Assembly: GCF_958979055.1 (NCBI RefSeq)
Contig: NC_084886.1
Coordinates: 8,005,154-8,069,153 of the forward strand
Reading direction: 5' to 3'
DNA from: Alnus glutinosa
Lineage: Eukaryota > Streptophyta > Magnoliopsida > Fagales > Betulaceae
Length of the DNA stretch: 64,000 bases
Part shown: one piece after another, positions 1 to 15,119 of the stretch
How positions within the stretch are numbered: the stretch's first letter is position 1
Layout of the letters: every line of letters begins with the position of its first letter
Program-made: the position numbers and the translations under genes
The notes under the pieces: generated by a model
The model's input: only the letters and a program-made list of their open reading frames with translations
Database searches by the model: none
What the model was told of the DNA's origin: nothing

Positions 1-1405
1 CAGTCACACCTTCTCTCAGAACAAAAAATCACAGAAGTTTGGGAGTGTAAAGGCCAAGGGGAAGAACAATACACGCGTGCTACTGGTTTAGCAAAGTGGA
101 GAAAAGAATATATAAAAGCTAAGAGCCATATTAGCCAAATCTAGATAAACGAGAAAGATGGTTGAAAAGGGAAATACCTTCAATCATGGATTATTTTTAA
201 TGAAAAGAAAAAGGTGCTAGAGAGTGGAAACTTTTCCATTTACCATTACCTGGATGATTTATAATGAAATATTCACTAATAAACACTATACAGTTTATAA
301 TTACTTTGTGAGGTGAGAAAGTCCAAATTTGTGTTGGGATTGCTTTGCTTTGTTTGCCTTCTACTGTGGCCTCTGGGAAATCCAACATAACATGTTTTTT
401 TCTTTTCAGTTTTTAATAATATGTGAGAATCTTCAAGGATTGAGGTTTAGTTTGATGATGTAATGGCTCCTCGTGAGATCTTAGTTGTGCCAATTATTTC
501 TCACATTTTATCAACCTTTTTTTTAATACTTTTTCCTGCCATTATCTAACTTGGGTTTGCTTTATTGATTCTAAAAACTCTGTACACCCTGGCTCCACAT
601 TCAAGGGACAGTCCATCCAATGAACAATCAAAAGCAGCAAACTTTAAAAAGCAAAAGCTGGTCACTCTCTCTCTCCTCTCTCTGCCCTCTCTATGAATAA
701 TGTAACATGTTACAGTAATATTTTTTTCATAATTTTTACACAATTTTTATATAATTTTAACTATTTTTTTTTATAATTAATTATTGAATTTATTTTCTTA
801 CACATGAATTATATATATTTAATGATTAATTTTTTTAAAAAAAATTATTAAAATTATATAAGAATTCCATAAAAAATATTACTCAGACATGTTATTTTTG
901 CAGTCCTTAATATCAGGTGAGATAAAATACACCTGTGACTGTTACATTTAATGCTGTCAGATGAAGAACAGACGGTAATACTCTTTGCTGGAAAACAGTA
1001 GTGTGTTACAGTGTGCCCGGTTAGCATCAAAGTGGATGCTGGGGTCCCACTCTGGTATTTGGTCGGAGGCACCACCCTGATTATAGCTTGTACATAGGTG
1101 CACGTGCAATGTAGGCCCATAGTGCCGTTGACTTGATGTTTCAAACGTTCCTTTGGACCGATTGCCTGGTGCTTTTCCATGATCATCAATGAAAGCAAAG
1201 AGGATCGGATGGATGTCATTTGTGATCAGACATAAAGCTAATAAGGTTGGATTAGCACTGAATATGTCTTTTTAACTTAAGAAGCGATTCACAGTTTGTT
1301 TGGATACAAACCTTTTAATGCCCGCGTCGCGGTTACGGAGTCCATTTGAGTCTGCTTGGTAACCTTTTTATAAACTTTCTTCCGTTGTAACGCTAAGAGG
1401 ATTAA
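1..1405. other. Intergenic, no gene recognised
   Basis: AT-rich sequence without a convincing gene. Open frames lie on the minus strand at about 854-1219, but no frame there resembles a family I know, and there is no flanking splice or start context that decides between frames. A short CT-rich tract lies near 663-693. A decayed exon cannot be excluded at 950-1220, where GC content is higher than in the surroundings. Confidence 0.4.
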
Positions 1406-1418
1406 TAGCAGCTTTCTT

Positions 1419-2314
1419 TTTTAGAACATGTAGCATGTGTTATTATATATTGTTTAAAAGGTCTGAAGGCTCATAATTATATTTGAACCTCTTTTACATT
1501 AATGCTCACTCTCAAATAAAAGAGAGTCGATCTAGCATCTAGCCAAAAGAAATTTCAATAAAATTTGAGCAATACACAAACAGAATGTACTGGAGGAAAC
1601 AAGAAGAATGCACAACACAATGTAGAAAAAAAAACCCAAAAAAAGGCTGCTAGTAGAAGAGACAGCAACAGATTTCGCCGAAGACGTCGGCGCGTGTCCA
1701 CCACTCGCCGTCACTAGTACCACACAGCCGTAGATCAACCACTGTAGGCCCCATCCAACACCGTGCATGGCCAGAGAAAGCAGAGTGTGGCCGTCATGCG
1801 CGCCAAAGAGCAAAAGGCTCTCTGGCATGTGAAGGCCACGCACCAAACACCGATGACTGACGTGGCTTGATCTTCTAGAGGCTAGATCGGACGACGACGA
1901 AGAATGCGGCTGAGGGGCGCATGTCTTGGAAAAAGCAATAAAATTGTGTAGATCTGGTTCCAAAGTTGAAGATGAAAATTTGAAAAAACAGGCCAAGCAA
2001 CCAACGTTAAAGACACGATCACCGCTACACCCCTAAGCTGAATCACTTAGATTTGAGCCTTCCTGCCAGAAACGAGAAATAGAAAGAAAAAAATGCAAAT
2101 ACAAACCTCTATAGTCTAACAAGGCTAGGGAAACAAAAGCTCCACAGCCCTAATGGCTTAGAGAAATATAGCCTACACTGAGAAAAGCTCAGGAAGGAAA
2201 CAAAACATCTTAGTCCAAGAGGATTAAGGGCCAAGACAAGAGCCGGGGGGAGGGAGGGAGCCTCCCCCGGGAACGACGAGCTCTCATTTTTTTCCTTGCT
2301 TCTTCTCTCTCTAG
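1419..2314 (-). mobile_element. Probable non-LTR retroelement insertion (about 0.9 kb)
   Basis: A GC-richer block sits between two copies of the 13-mer TAGCAGCTTTCTT (1406-1418 and 2315-2327), as expected for a target-site duplication. On the minus strand it starts next to a GA-rich stretch and a GC hairpin (CCGGGGGAGG / CCTCCCCCGG region, 2236-2270). The left end adjoins a T run, which would be an A tail on the minus strand. Similarity also continues imperfectly beyond the 13-mers (GAACATGTAG and GCATGTGT occur after both), so an older local duplication may be involved. The minus-strand frame 1532-1996 inside it resembles no protein I know and I do not call it a gene. Confidence 0.45.
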
Positions 2315-2327
2315 TAGCAGCTTTCTT

Positions 2328-2898
2328 AAAAAGTAAATATCATGAACATGTAGGCCGCATGTGTACGTGACTAGCTACTGTAGTGAACTTTCGACTACCT
2401 TGTGGCAGCTGTTAGGAACTTTCTGACAATCCTTTTGTGGTTGCCATGAACTTCCACCGACCCACGTAACGGCCACCATGAACTTCTAATAGTGTTATGA
2501 GGCCGTCATAAAATTTCAGTTGTCCTAGAGTATATGATTAAGATCCAATGCAATACATTTGCTCTGATACAATGCAATAAAGCCCAAGTATGTGAGTGCA
2601 TGGGTAGGCCTCACCTCATTAGATAGGTAACCAAACAATTCGATTAACACTTATTTGGACTGCTCTAGTACTTATTCAAGTAGATAGTGCTCATCCATAC
2701 GCTCACATACAGGGCTCTATTACTGGAATAGGGCATGGTATTGCACTTAATCTTGATCCGAATTTAGCTGCCCATTGTTTCGAGTTTCGATCACTTATTG
2801 ATACAGGATCAAGTGCAATTGCTCTAGTACATTGTATGGCCCTTTTTCACTGATTTTACTCAAATAAATGCACAATGTATTGTAAACACCCACCCTTA
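2328..2898. other. Intergenic, nothing recognised
   Basis: Single-copy-looking sequence between two mobile elements. No frame, hairpin or terminal repeat stood out. It ends with TTA, the target duplication of the next element. Confidence 0.4.
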
Positions 2899-4237
2899 GG
2901 CCTCGTTTGGTTTGCGGATTAGACCCATGGAAAGGAATAACTATTCCTACGGAATAGCTATTCTTTTGTTTGGTTGTATATTATTTAAGGGAATAGTTAT
3001 TCCCACGGAATAGCTATTCCCTTACGAAGAGGAATAGGTATTCCACTCAAAAAGGAGTGGAATGCCTATTCCTTTCCTATGGGAATAAATTAAATTCGTC
3101 TTTTGCCCAAAAACTCCAACCTTCTCAACACCCAAGTCTCTTATCCTCCTCTCTCTCTCTGTTTCTCAACTCATGGTGTGTTTTGATACGAAATTTTGAC
3201 AATAAAATATAATTCTGATTCTACTTTTTTCAGAAATAAATCATATTTTATTCAACTTTTTAAAAAACAAATTATATTTTATTCAACTTTTTATAAATAA
3301 ATTATATTTTATTCAATTTTTTCTAAAAAGTCAAATTTCAAAATTCGCAAACAAAATAATAATTTAATTATGATTTCAAAAATTCATCACTCAAGTGCAC
3401 CATCAATATCTTTCTCCATCTCTGCAATTATATTCTCATCTCCCTCTCTCTGTTTCTCAATCCAACTTAATTTGTTGTGGGGTAGTCTTTTTTTTTTTTT
3501 TTTTTTCCCTCCTCCTATGATTTAGCCTACAAAATGCACTTAGACGTAGCAAAACGAGTACCTCTTAATATCGGGGGGACTCCAATTGCCTTGCGGAGGT
3601 TTGAGAAAAACTTTGTAAGCAAAGAACGAATGTTTGTTACTGAAAAACAAATAAAAAATAATAAAATAAAAAGGGCTTTGTAGATGATTTTTTTTTTATG
3701 ATGATTATGGGTTTTTTTTTTTTTTTTTTCTCTTATAAATCATTTTACTTTGTAAGCAAAGAATGAATGTTTGTTGCTGGAAAACAAATAAAAAAGAATA
3801 AAATAAAAGGGCTTTGCAGATGATCTATTTTTTTATTTTTTTATGATGGTGATATGATGATTATGTGTGTGTGTGTGTGTGTTTTTTTTTTTTCCTTATA
3901 AATCATTTTGTAGCGTAATTGTATATGAAAAAAAAAAAAAACAAAAAAGGTCATAGTATGATTGTTTATGTTTCTTAAATAAAGAAAAAAAAATGTCCTC
4001 AAGAATATAAATTATATTTGTATTATAAGGGTATTTTAGAAAATTTGATTATAATATGATTCCATTCACCAATGTATTGCACTGTACCAAACAAAAGAAT
4101 ACATATGCAATGTTCTATTCCACCGTTACAACCAAACAAAAGAATAGGAATAGTTATTCCATTCCACCTTCATCTATTCCCATGAATAGTTATTCCTTTT
4201 CCTAATGGAATAGACATTCCGCAAACCAAACGAGGCC
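2899..4237. mobile_element. Non-autonomous PIF/Harbinger-type DNA transposon
   Basis: The ends are perfect inverted repeats: GGCCTCGTTTGGTTTGCGGA on the left and its reverse complement on the right. Both are flanked by the trinucleotide TTA (2896-2898 and 4238-4240), the target duplication typical of PIF/Harbinger/Tourist elements. Subterminal regions repeat GGAATAGTTATTCC-like palindromes (2935-3080 and 4085-4215). The interior has no transposase frame. It contains a tandem duplication of about 137 bp (near 3615-3750 and 3752-3910) with the shared core AAGGGCTTTG and CTTATAAATCATTTT, plus a TG microsatellite near 3865. At 1,339 bp it is large for a MITE, so it is best called a non-autonomous derivative. 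Confidence 0.85.
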
Positions 4238-4240
4238 TTA

Positions 4241-5640
4241 GTGATTGATTTACCAGCTGCTTCAATGAACCAATAAAGTAACGTACACAGTATTTTTAAT
4301 ACATCAATCACACCGGCCAAAAGCAACTTTAGACAAACAAATAAAGTGCATAAGAAAATGAAGAACACAACCACAGACAAGAGACAAGTATTTACCAGAT
4401 TGGCAGATTCGATCAGGACTAAAGCCTATGCCCATGGGCAATCTTGTGAAGAATAAAATTTATTATCAGTGAAAGAAATTACAATATTATGAGAGGTTTA
4501 AACACTCACTCTCTACAAGCTAGAATGATGTACAAGCCAACCAACTCTTATAATCACATGCTTTCGCAATATATTTACAAATCCAAACACACCACACCTT
4601 GAAAGCAGTGCCAAATATCTTGGATCAAAATCTTGTGAGAAAATAGTATAGAGAATATCCTTCCCTCTATGTCCCTTCTTTTCTCTGTTTCTCTTGTGTA
4701 GATAATACCATACACCAAGTTTATATAATACACTGCTTAGTGCTTAGAACAAAAAAATAAAAAAATTATATAATACACTAAAGAGAAAGACAACTCTCGA
4801 TTAGACTACACTAATAATTTTCAAGAATGTCACTTTACAAAGAAGAAAATACCCTACTGAAAATTATGAAAAATTGTGTGATTTTATATCACGTTCGGAA
4901 CATTAACATTGGCTCTACATGCTGGTACTTAAGTCGAGTGCAATACAGGTTCTATCTCTTAACGAGTTAATGTGATTTGTATGATGTTTTTGTTTGAAAA
5001 AGTATTTTGATGTGACGTAAAAGTGAAAAATGTTTTTGTGTTTTGAGTTGTATTTTAAGTTTTAGGTTATTTGTCGATTTTTTTTTTTTTAAAACAGAAA
5101 ATACAAAAAACAAAAACATAAAGTTTTGTTGAAGCAAATTTTTGAACAACAGATTGGCGACGAAACTCCTGCAAAATAGAGAGAAAAAAGTCCCAGAAAA
5201 TCGCCGGCCCACGGGAGCTCAGGGGAGCTATAATTCATAAATCAGTATGGTCTTTGAGGGAAAACTGAATGGAGAGAGCTTGAGAGAGAATGTGCCTAGC
5301 TATATGAGAACGTGTACCACTTTTAACGAGAGAGGCTCCTTAGAAATGATTCAACATGGTAATATTGATGTCAACGGTGTGTTGTTTTCCTTGTTGGGTG
5401 CATTGCTAGCCGTTAGTGATTGAAGAGTTTTCATGTGATCAAATAAGATTCTAAAAGCTAGCTGTTAAGTGAGTTTTTATGTAAGGCGATTGTGTTATAT
5501 GATGATAAGTCGTAGATTGCTTATTACCTTGAATGTTGGTTGCCTGATTATTTTCCATGTAAAAACTTAAGTGTCGTAGCTATGTTGGTCTAGCTCATAA
5601 CCCGCGCTATGCGTGGGATTCATCATTATAATTTAGTTTC
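4241..5640. other. Intergenic, no gene recognised
   Basis: AT-rich sequence with short unrelated open frames on both strands. The frame at 4967-5212 (minus) is lysine- and phenylalanine-rich low-complexity sequence and I do not regard it as coding. No terminal repeats were found here. Confidence 0.4.
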
Positions 5641-5689
5641 GGAATTTAAACATATATATTTAGTCTTTTTATTACAGGTTAAAAAATGC

Positions 5690-8480
5690 TTGTAAAAATA
5701 AAAATAAAAAAATTATCACACATCTTTCAATAAAAAGAAAATAAAGGTTAAGACCCTTAATTTTATTTTAACCCAAAAAAAAGTAAAACTTTTTAAAATA
5801 TTTGTTCACATAGGTGTAGTTTATGACGAAAAAAAAGTATAAAAAAATAGCAAAAAGAAAATCTAAATTCCAAATATTACAGCATATATGGGTGCTGTAG
5901 TTTTTTCAATGGTCAAGATGGTGCTGTATTTTTATTTATTTATTTTGTTTACAGCACCTAAGCCAAATCCTACAAAATAAAACAAAAATTTTCACTCCAC
6001 ATTTAATGAATCAAATAAATCATCTCACATCATGTTCAATGCTTAATCTAATAATTTTTGGCCTTATTTTACTTTTAAAAGCAAAAAAAACACTTCAAAA
6101 AGAAAATTTGTACCAAAAAAAAAAAAAATCAAATATATTAAAAAATAAGACCCTTTAATTTTATTTTAATATAAATTAAAACATATTAAAATCTTTGTTC
6201 TCATATCAATAGTTTAAAATGAAAAAAAAAAAAAAAAAAAAAAAAAAATTAGCAGGAGTCTCTAATATTATTGGTTTGATACATATTACATTTCGATACA
6301 AATAAAACTTATATAATTTTGAACATTCTAAAAAAAATACATAACAAACTAAAAAAAATGGCTGAAAATCGAGTTAATCATGCAAACAAAAACAAAAATA
6401 TTCCTTAAAACATTCAAATGAACTAAAAAATAAGACACCTAATTTTAGTTTAATCCATATAAATTAAAACATGTTAAAATCTTTGTACCCATGTGAATAG
6501 TTTATAACGAAAAATAAGTATAAAGAAAAAAAAAATAGCAAGAAGAAAACATGGTTTAATCTAATTACCAAAGTATTAATAAAAATTTAGCAGGAATCTA
6601 TGATACTGTTAGTGTGATACCTATTATATTTAAATACAAATAAAACCCAAGTAATTATAAACATTTAAAAAAATACTGAACAAACTAAACAAAATATTTT
6701 TTTACAAATACAAAATAAAACAAAATTTTTCATTAAACATTTAACGTAATCAAATAAATTCTCACATCATGTTCAATGCTTAATATCTCTTCGGTGTTTC
6801 AAAAGTATTTATATTCTTTTTATGCACAACAATCAAATAAATTTTTGCCTTATTTTGCTTTTACAAGCATAAAACACTTAAAAAAAAAAAAAAAGGCTAA
6901 AAATGGAGTAAATCACATGAACGAAAAAAAAAAAAAATTAAATTCCGGAAAACATAATTCTTTATCTTAGTTTAATCCATATACATTAAAACATGTATGT
7001 TTAAATCTTTGTTTCCATAGGTATACATGGTTTAAAATGAAAAGTATAAAGAAAAAAAATATCAAAAAGAATAAATAGTTTAATCTAAATATCAAAGCAT
7101 TAATACAAAGTAGCAACCTTTGTATGCGATATCTATTATATTTCAATACAAATAAAACACAAATAATTATGAACATTAGAAGAAAAAAAAAATACTGAGA
7201 AAATTTATTCCTATAGGTAGACATGATTGAAAACGGAAAGTATAAAGAAAAAAAAATAGCAGAAGAATATCTAGATTTTAATTATAAAAATGCATAAAAT
7301 TTCGTACTTCCTTATTTTGAAAGGAAAGTCTTTAAAAAAAAAAAAAAAACAAAATTATGTACTTCAACATTCTGTTCTTCTCTTGAATGTCGCTACTGGA
7401 TGCTCTTGATTTCACAATTCAAGATGTTTCAAACCCTCAAAAGAGAGGGCTATAAATAACCAATCTAAGAGAGTAATATGATTTTTTAGCTTACTTTAGG
7501 GTTTCTTTAGAATTAATGCATGCAATACATATATGGTCAATTATGGATAGTTAATGTAATATGTTCTTAGTTTTAAATTTTGTTTCTCTATAATTTTGGA
7601 GAGTCGTAAATTCTGAAACCATAATATTGTACATTAAAATTTTGAACTTAATGAAATCTCATATAAGGAAAATTTTTGAAATAAAATTTTGGAGAAAAAA
7701 AAAATCTGACCATTTATAATTAATATATGCAATACCTATATGGTTAATTATGGGTAGTTAATATAGTACGTTCTTAGTTTTAAATTTTGTCTCTCTGTGA
7801 TTTTGGAGAGTTGTAAATTCTAAAACCTTAATATTGTACATTAAAATTTTGAACTTAATAAAATCTCATATAAGGAAAATTTTTGAAATAAAATTTTGGA
7901 GAAAAAGAAAATCTGACCACTTCTAAGTAATGCATGATTTTAATTTTAATTTTTTTTAAAAATCTCACAACTTAATGCGGCTATAATGACACTTAATGAT
8001 ATAATGCGAAAAAAAATCCTTATTTTAGTCTCATGAAGATTAACACCCATGATCTTTTTCATTAAAGCACAATAAATTTATTAAAATGGAAAGAAGTGTA
8101 AATAACAAAAAAAAAACCTGGATTTTGATTATCAAAGCATTAATAATATGATTAATAGTAGGAATCTATGATATTGTTAGTGTGATACATACCTATTATG
8201 TTTCAATAAAAATAAAATTCATATAATTTTGAACATTAAAAAAAAAAAAAAAGCATTTCAAATTTAATGCTTAATTAACTCTTTAGTGTTTTAAAAGCAT
8301 TTCTATTCCTTTTGTGCACAATAGTCAAATAAAATTTTGCCTTGTTTCGCTTTTAAAAGCAGAATAACACTTCCAAAAAATAAGTAAAAAAAATCTCATA
8401 AACATGCAAATGAAGAATTGCTCGACCAAAAATTTCACAAACAAAATAGAAACATATTGAGATTTCAACCAAAAATATAA
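5690..8480. repeat. AT-rich field of dispersed, decayed repeat units
   Basis: Several motifs recur in order. The phrase CTCACATCATGTTCAATGCT occurs near 6023 and 6761, with a weaker relative near 8250. The block starting GCAGGAATCTATGATA followed by TTAGTGTGATAC occurs near 6590 and 8158, with degenerate copies near 6252 and 7105. Each is followed by a stretch similar to CAAATAAAAC and TTTGAACATT. The units have diverged by indels in A runs. This looks like an old tandem or segmentally amplified AT-rich element, class unknown. No protein remnant was seen. Confidence 0.6.
7511..7925. repeat. 207-bp tandem duplication (two copies)
   Basis: Two adjacent copies with a period of about 207 bp start at 7511 and 7718. 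Each runs through a TTCTTAGTTTTAAATTTTGT core and a TGTACATTAAAATTTTGAAC core, and ends before a CTGACCA motif. The copies differ by scattered substitutions only, so this duplication is younger than the surrounding repeat field. Confidence 0.85.
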
Positions 8481-8500
8481 AATACTAAAAAAATACCTTT

Positions 8501-10794
<2,294 letters not shown>

Positions 10795-11459
10795 GATGCA
10801 CAGACCAAAAAAAAATTGTTTTGTTAAGCTCTCTCTCATCACCATTCTTATCCCAATAATTTGATTTAACATCTTGTAGAACCATTAGAAAAAGTAGGTG
10901 GAAGCATCAAGAAAAGAACAAGGATCACGATCGTCATAAAGTAAAATAGACAAAGTTACCAAAGATTTGCCACTAAATATCCTGTTGAATTGAAAGCAAA
11001 CCACTACTTGAGCATAGGGATAATACACCCTGGCATCCATGATCAATACATCATCGGGCATCAAGGAAAAACGTTACTCTAACTCCCTTGTTGCTGTGAG
11101 TTTTTACCTCACCCTCCTAAACGCATTTTGCCTGCAAAGCATATTACAGCTGCTCCACAAGATCTTGGCATGTATCAGTTGTAAAGTATTATTTGAATAT
11201 TAATTAAATAATTTTTTATTTTTTATTTTTTATTCGTTTAAACTTTTAACATAACTGATTACTTAATTGATATGATATAAGAGTCACATTTTTGTAATCT
11301 CTAGCTAGCAACCTCCTTTGACCACTTGTGCCAAGTCTCTTCTTTCAAGCATGTCTTGGTACGTATTCTCTTTGCTCAAACAGCACATTAAACGATTCTT
11401 CGAGACATAATCTACACTTTCATTGTGAGGCAGAATTTTTAATTCCTAATCACTCACGC

Positions 11460-13090
11460 TTGGTACGCCTGAATTAGACCTGAAAATACATCAATGGCAA
11501 TTTGGTCATTTCCAGAATTCAAGGTTGATCCTGAAAAAATAAAAATCGGCTAAGGCAATTCGATCGATCGATCGATTATTTGTACAGCCAATAATTTGAT
11601 CGATCGATTCATCAGTCGAACCAACTTCGATAAGTCAAGATGCGATCGATCGATTCTCAGAGCACCATGAAATCGATCGATTGAACTTGGAAATTTTCCG
11701 AGAAAATCTTCGGATATCGACATGTTTTGTGCGATCCAAATTGAAAGTTGGTTTTTATGGACAAAAATGGATGCCGACCACCTTTGAATACTTGGCTAGA
11801 ATCAATTCTTGTAGTCCCTTAGTAAATTCAAATCTCTATATATATGAGATTAGTGTTTAGGGTTTAGTTTATGCATCTTTTGGGAGTTTCGGATTTTCTT
11901 AGGTGTATCACTTAATTTCTTTGTATTTTCTATTTCCTTTGATGCACGTTCTCGATCTGGGCCAAAATCTAAAGAGCACTTCTTCTTCTTTTTTCTTCTT
12001 TGTTCTTCATGTTCTAGCTTAGGTTTTCTTTCCTTTTCATTTCTTTTGTGTAATTTGAATTCCATAAGTTAAATATATTGTTCTTAGTTCATTTCTAGCT
12101 TGTTTCTTTAATGTTTTTCATTAATTTTCATGTTTAGATTAGATTCAATTATGTCTAGCTAAATCCGTTCTGAGGGTTTGATCGAAATCTTTTCTAAAAA
12201 TCATAGAGTGTTCTTAATGTTCTTGAGTTTTTCTTAATATATTTGATGATTGTGTAAGACTAGAGGATCTCAAAACTCATGTTAAAAGGTTTTGTTTTCA
12301 ATATCTCAATCCATTTATTCAAGAAAAAAAGTTTACTTGTCTATGAGTTTTCTTGCTTTCTTGAATAAAATCAACGTTCTTGAAAGAGAACGATGTCTTT
12401 TGCAATGGTTCTATTTGGCATAATATATGTTTACCTATTAGAGTTGCCTTATAGGGAATGCTAGGGAGTACCGATTATTTCATACCTTTCGTAGTGTAAA
12501 ACTTCTTTCAATTATAGTGTAACCTTTATGTGGAATAGATCGGTGTGAAACTAAGATACTTTATCATTGTGGCCTAATTAGAGTTTTCATGTATTGTGCA
12601 TGCTTATTAGGATGTTTTATAGAGTAATAAGTCATGGAGCATCAATCCCCCACACATTTAGTAGTATAATTGCCTTTTTCATTATAGTTTAAATCTTTAT
12701 ATGGTAAGTTATTGATATAAAACTAGGTGCTTTATCATTACGTCTTCACGAAAGTGTTTTCATGTCGAGGTCGTCGTAATGGTTGACGCCCATTACGTGC
12801 TCATATCATGCATGTTAGGAAGATCCATATAGACTTTAAGCATTTCATTGGTTGATGATTTAATAAAATCATTACCCTAAGTTTATTTTAAGTTTTTTTC
12901 ATTTTCTTGTTTTTATCACTTGATCTGTTGTAGCTTTTCAATTCTACAACTTTTACTTCTTCTTTTTTTCAAGTTAAATTAAATACGCTTTTTAAATATC
13001 CTGTTACGCAAAACAATCCTCAAAACTCTGTGGTTCGATAACTCTTACTATAGTATAATTGATTTGTCCTATTGCGAGTAGTAAACTCAA
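11460..13090 (+). mobile_element. Possible LTR-retrotransposon LTR or leader remnant
   Basis: Repeated GATCGATCGATT motifs occur at 11560-11690. They are followed by a long pyrimidine-rich AT region and, near 13018-13085, a phrase (CAAAACTCTGTGGTTCGATA followed by TTGTCCTATTGCGAGT) that resembles the end of Ty3/gypsy-class LTR or leader regions as I remember them. No second LTR, primer-binding site or internal domain was found, so class and borders are inferred. Confidence 0.33.
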
Positions 13091-13129
13091 ATAAATTTAA
13101 AATTCACATATGGAGTCGTCTAGACTCGA

Positions 13130-14330
13130 CAGTACCACCATGCCCCGAATGCACTTTACGTGTACCTCATCGGGTCAACTCAATTTGGTTTGACATTCTA
13201 CCCGAATCTACACCCGATCAATAATGTGACCTGAGCTCACGTGTATTAATTTTTCTCTCACAGCCATACCGGACCTTCTCTGCCTGGTTTCACACCTGAA
13301 TTCTCTTTCATGACGTACCTGATTCCAACCCTTAATTCGAGTTCACGTCTAGCTTTCGCACTTACCACACTAGATCCTAGTCTGATTCATCAAGGCATCT
13401 GAGACTCAAGCTCAGGCCCAAATTTCTCTCATTATCGCACCAGATCCGCTTCACCCCCAAAAAAAAAAAAAAAAAAAAAAGGAAAAAAATTCCTTTACCA
13501 TGTCATAAATCCCTTCCAACATCAATGATGCCACTAGTCGAATCAACCTTATTTTGGCTAAATCTAACTATAATATGTGGGCTCAAAATATGAGTGCCTT
13601 TCTCAAAAGGCAGAAATTATAGCGTTACGTACGTCTCTAGCTAGAGAGACTTTTGTGCCTGTGCAACAAGAAGGCGAGACCAAAGATGCCTTTGCAGCTC
13701 ATCTAAAAGATTGAAAGAGCGTTCATTGTAAGATCCTCTTTTGATATTAATCTCCTCCATTCACAGCCCACTTACCAAGCTTGCAAATGCAAAAGCTGCT
13801 TGGGATTTTCTAACAAAACAATACAATAGTACTCACGATGCATCACTACAATTCCAATGTTTCTTAGCAAAGTTTTATCCCCAACTCTTTCGATTCTGTG
13901 TTATTCCTTAGAAAACCAATGCCAATACTATTCTCATCTTGCTTTATGTTGATGAAATAATCATTGCTGGCGATGACTCTAATTAATGGTATACGAGCTC
14001 TCCAGTATATTTTTAGTCAAAATTTCGGGATAAAGGATTTGGAGATACCCAACTACAATTTGGTCTTGATCAGGTCACCTGGCATCTATTGTAAATGGTT
14101 ATTATCTTTCTCAAGCCAAATACGCTTCAAATCTTCTTTCCAAAGCGGGCACGACAGATCGACAGTGGAACGGTCACTGGTTCTCTAAAGACAAATGTCA
14201 AGTTTCATGCTACCAATAGTGAACCTCTTCAGGATGCATGCTACAGTCTAGCATCAAGTAATTGGTAGTCTTATCTATCCATAGTTACATGGCTTGAAAT
14301 TTCTCATGTTTTTCACTTAATTGGTCAATC
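13130..14330 (+). mobile_element. Decayed Ty1/copia retrotransposon (gag joined to RT)
   Basis: Near 13540-13640 a frame reads NYNMWAQNMSAFLKRQKLWR, matching the gag N-terminal signature of copia elements (NY..W...M..FL....LW). After a C/A-rich stretch, 13940-13980 reads LLYVDEIIIAGDDS, the reverse-transcriptase YVDD-type motif with E in place of the second D. RNaseH-side pieces follow in shifting frames (QAKYAS, LKTNVKFHAT near 14110-14220). Stops and frameshifts are frequent. Protease, integrase and most of RT are missing, so the element has suffered a large internal deletion. No LTRs were identified. Confidence 0.75.
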
Positions 14331-14965
14331 AATTTTTAGTATTAGAAGAGATTCTAAGGGCAAATATTGTTTTTGTAATTCACCACTAATTAAAATAAAG
14401 TTTTAGCCTACACATAAAAAAAAAAGAAAAAAATGTTAGCTAGAATATTAATCAAATGACACTTAATTAAATTCATCATTTATTATTCATTATTAACTTA
14501 CACTTTTTGGATCAATAATTTGTGACTAAACAATAATAGTACCTATAATGCACGCATGACCTTTCATGTCATTTGAGTATAATTGATATGATATAATATT
14601 AGCGCTGACATGCAAATTATGTAAACTAATAACAATATACTGAAATCAACTATTAGAGGTGGAGAGGAATGGGAGAGGAATTGGATCCTCTCCACATTGA
14701 AAGAAAATATGAATCACATACTGCAATATAATAGATGCTTAAATATTCTCATGTGCGACCATCCTCCCCAATGACTGAAGTTTCTTTTCCTGGATGAGAA
14801 TTAATTATATACTAATGAGAGGTTAATTAATGGAAATTAAAAAATGATTAAATGATCCATGGTTGCTTTAAGTTGACTTCTTAATTTGTCTGTAAATGTT
14901 TAGTAAATACAAAGTTAAACAGAGAGAATCAAGGGGGCTCTTTAAAAAGCTTACAGACTAATTAA
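14331..14965. other. Intergenic, nothing recognised
   Basis: AT-rich sequence without repeats or frames that I can support. Confidence 0.35.
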
Positions 14966-14969
14966 ATTT

Positions 14970-15115
14970 CAAATGGAGCCATGCCAGCCTCCACAAAGAA
15001 ATGACATGATCCATGGTAACACACCAAGAACAGAAGAAGATATAGTAGCCAAGGTCAGATGGGAGATTTGTGCGAGAATCATGGCGAAAGGCACCTTCAA
15101 GATTTTTACTAAGAA
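14970..15115 (+). mobile_element. LINE reverse-transcriptase 3' scrap
   Basis: The frame starting at 14973 contains RNDMIHGNTPRTEEDIVAKV followed by RWEICARIMAKGTF. This resembles the end of the plant L1 ORF2 protein downstream of its zf-RVT region (RND..HG..P.T...I....R.EI..R). Only about 45 residues remain. The match is from memory of the family, so I hold it with moderate confidence. Confidence 0.45.
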
Positions 15116-15119
15116 CTTA

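Noticed and set aside
854..1219. 121-codon minus-strand frame in GC-richer sequence
   Set aside because: No family resemblance in this or the neighbouring frames and no clear splice context; an old exon remains possible but unsupported.
1532..1996. 154-codon minus-strand frame with a hydrophobic end
   Set aside because: Inside the probable non-LTR insertion 1419-2314; no recognised domain.
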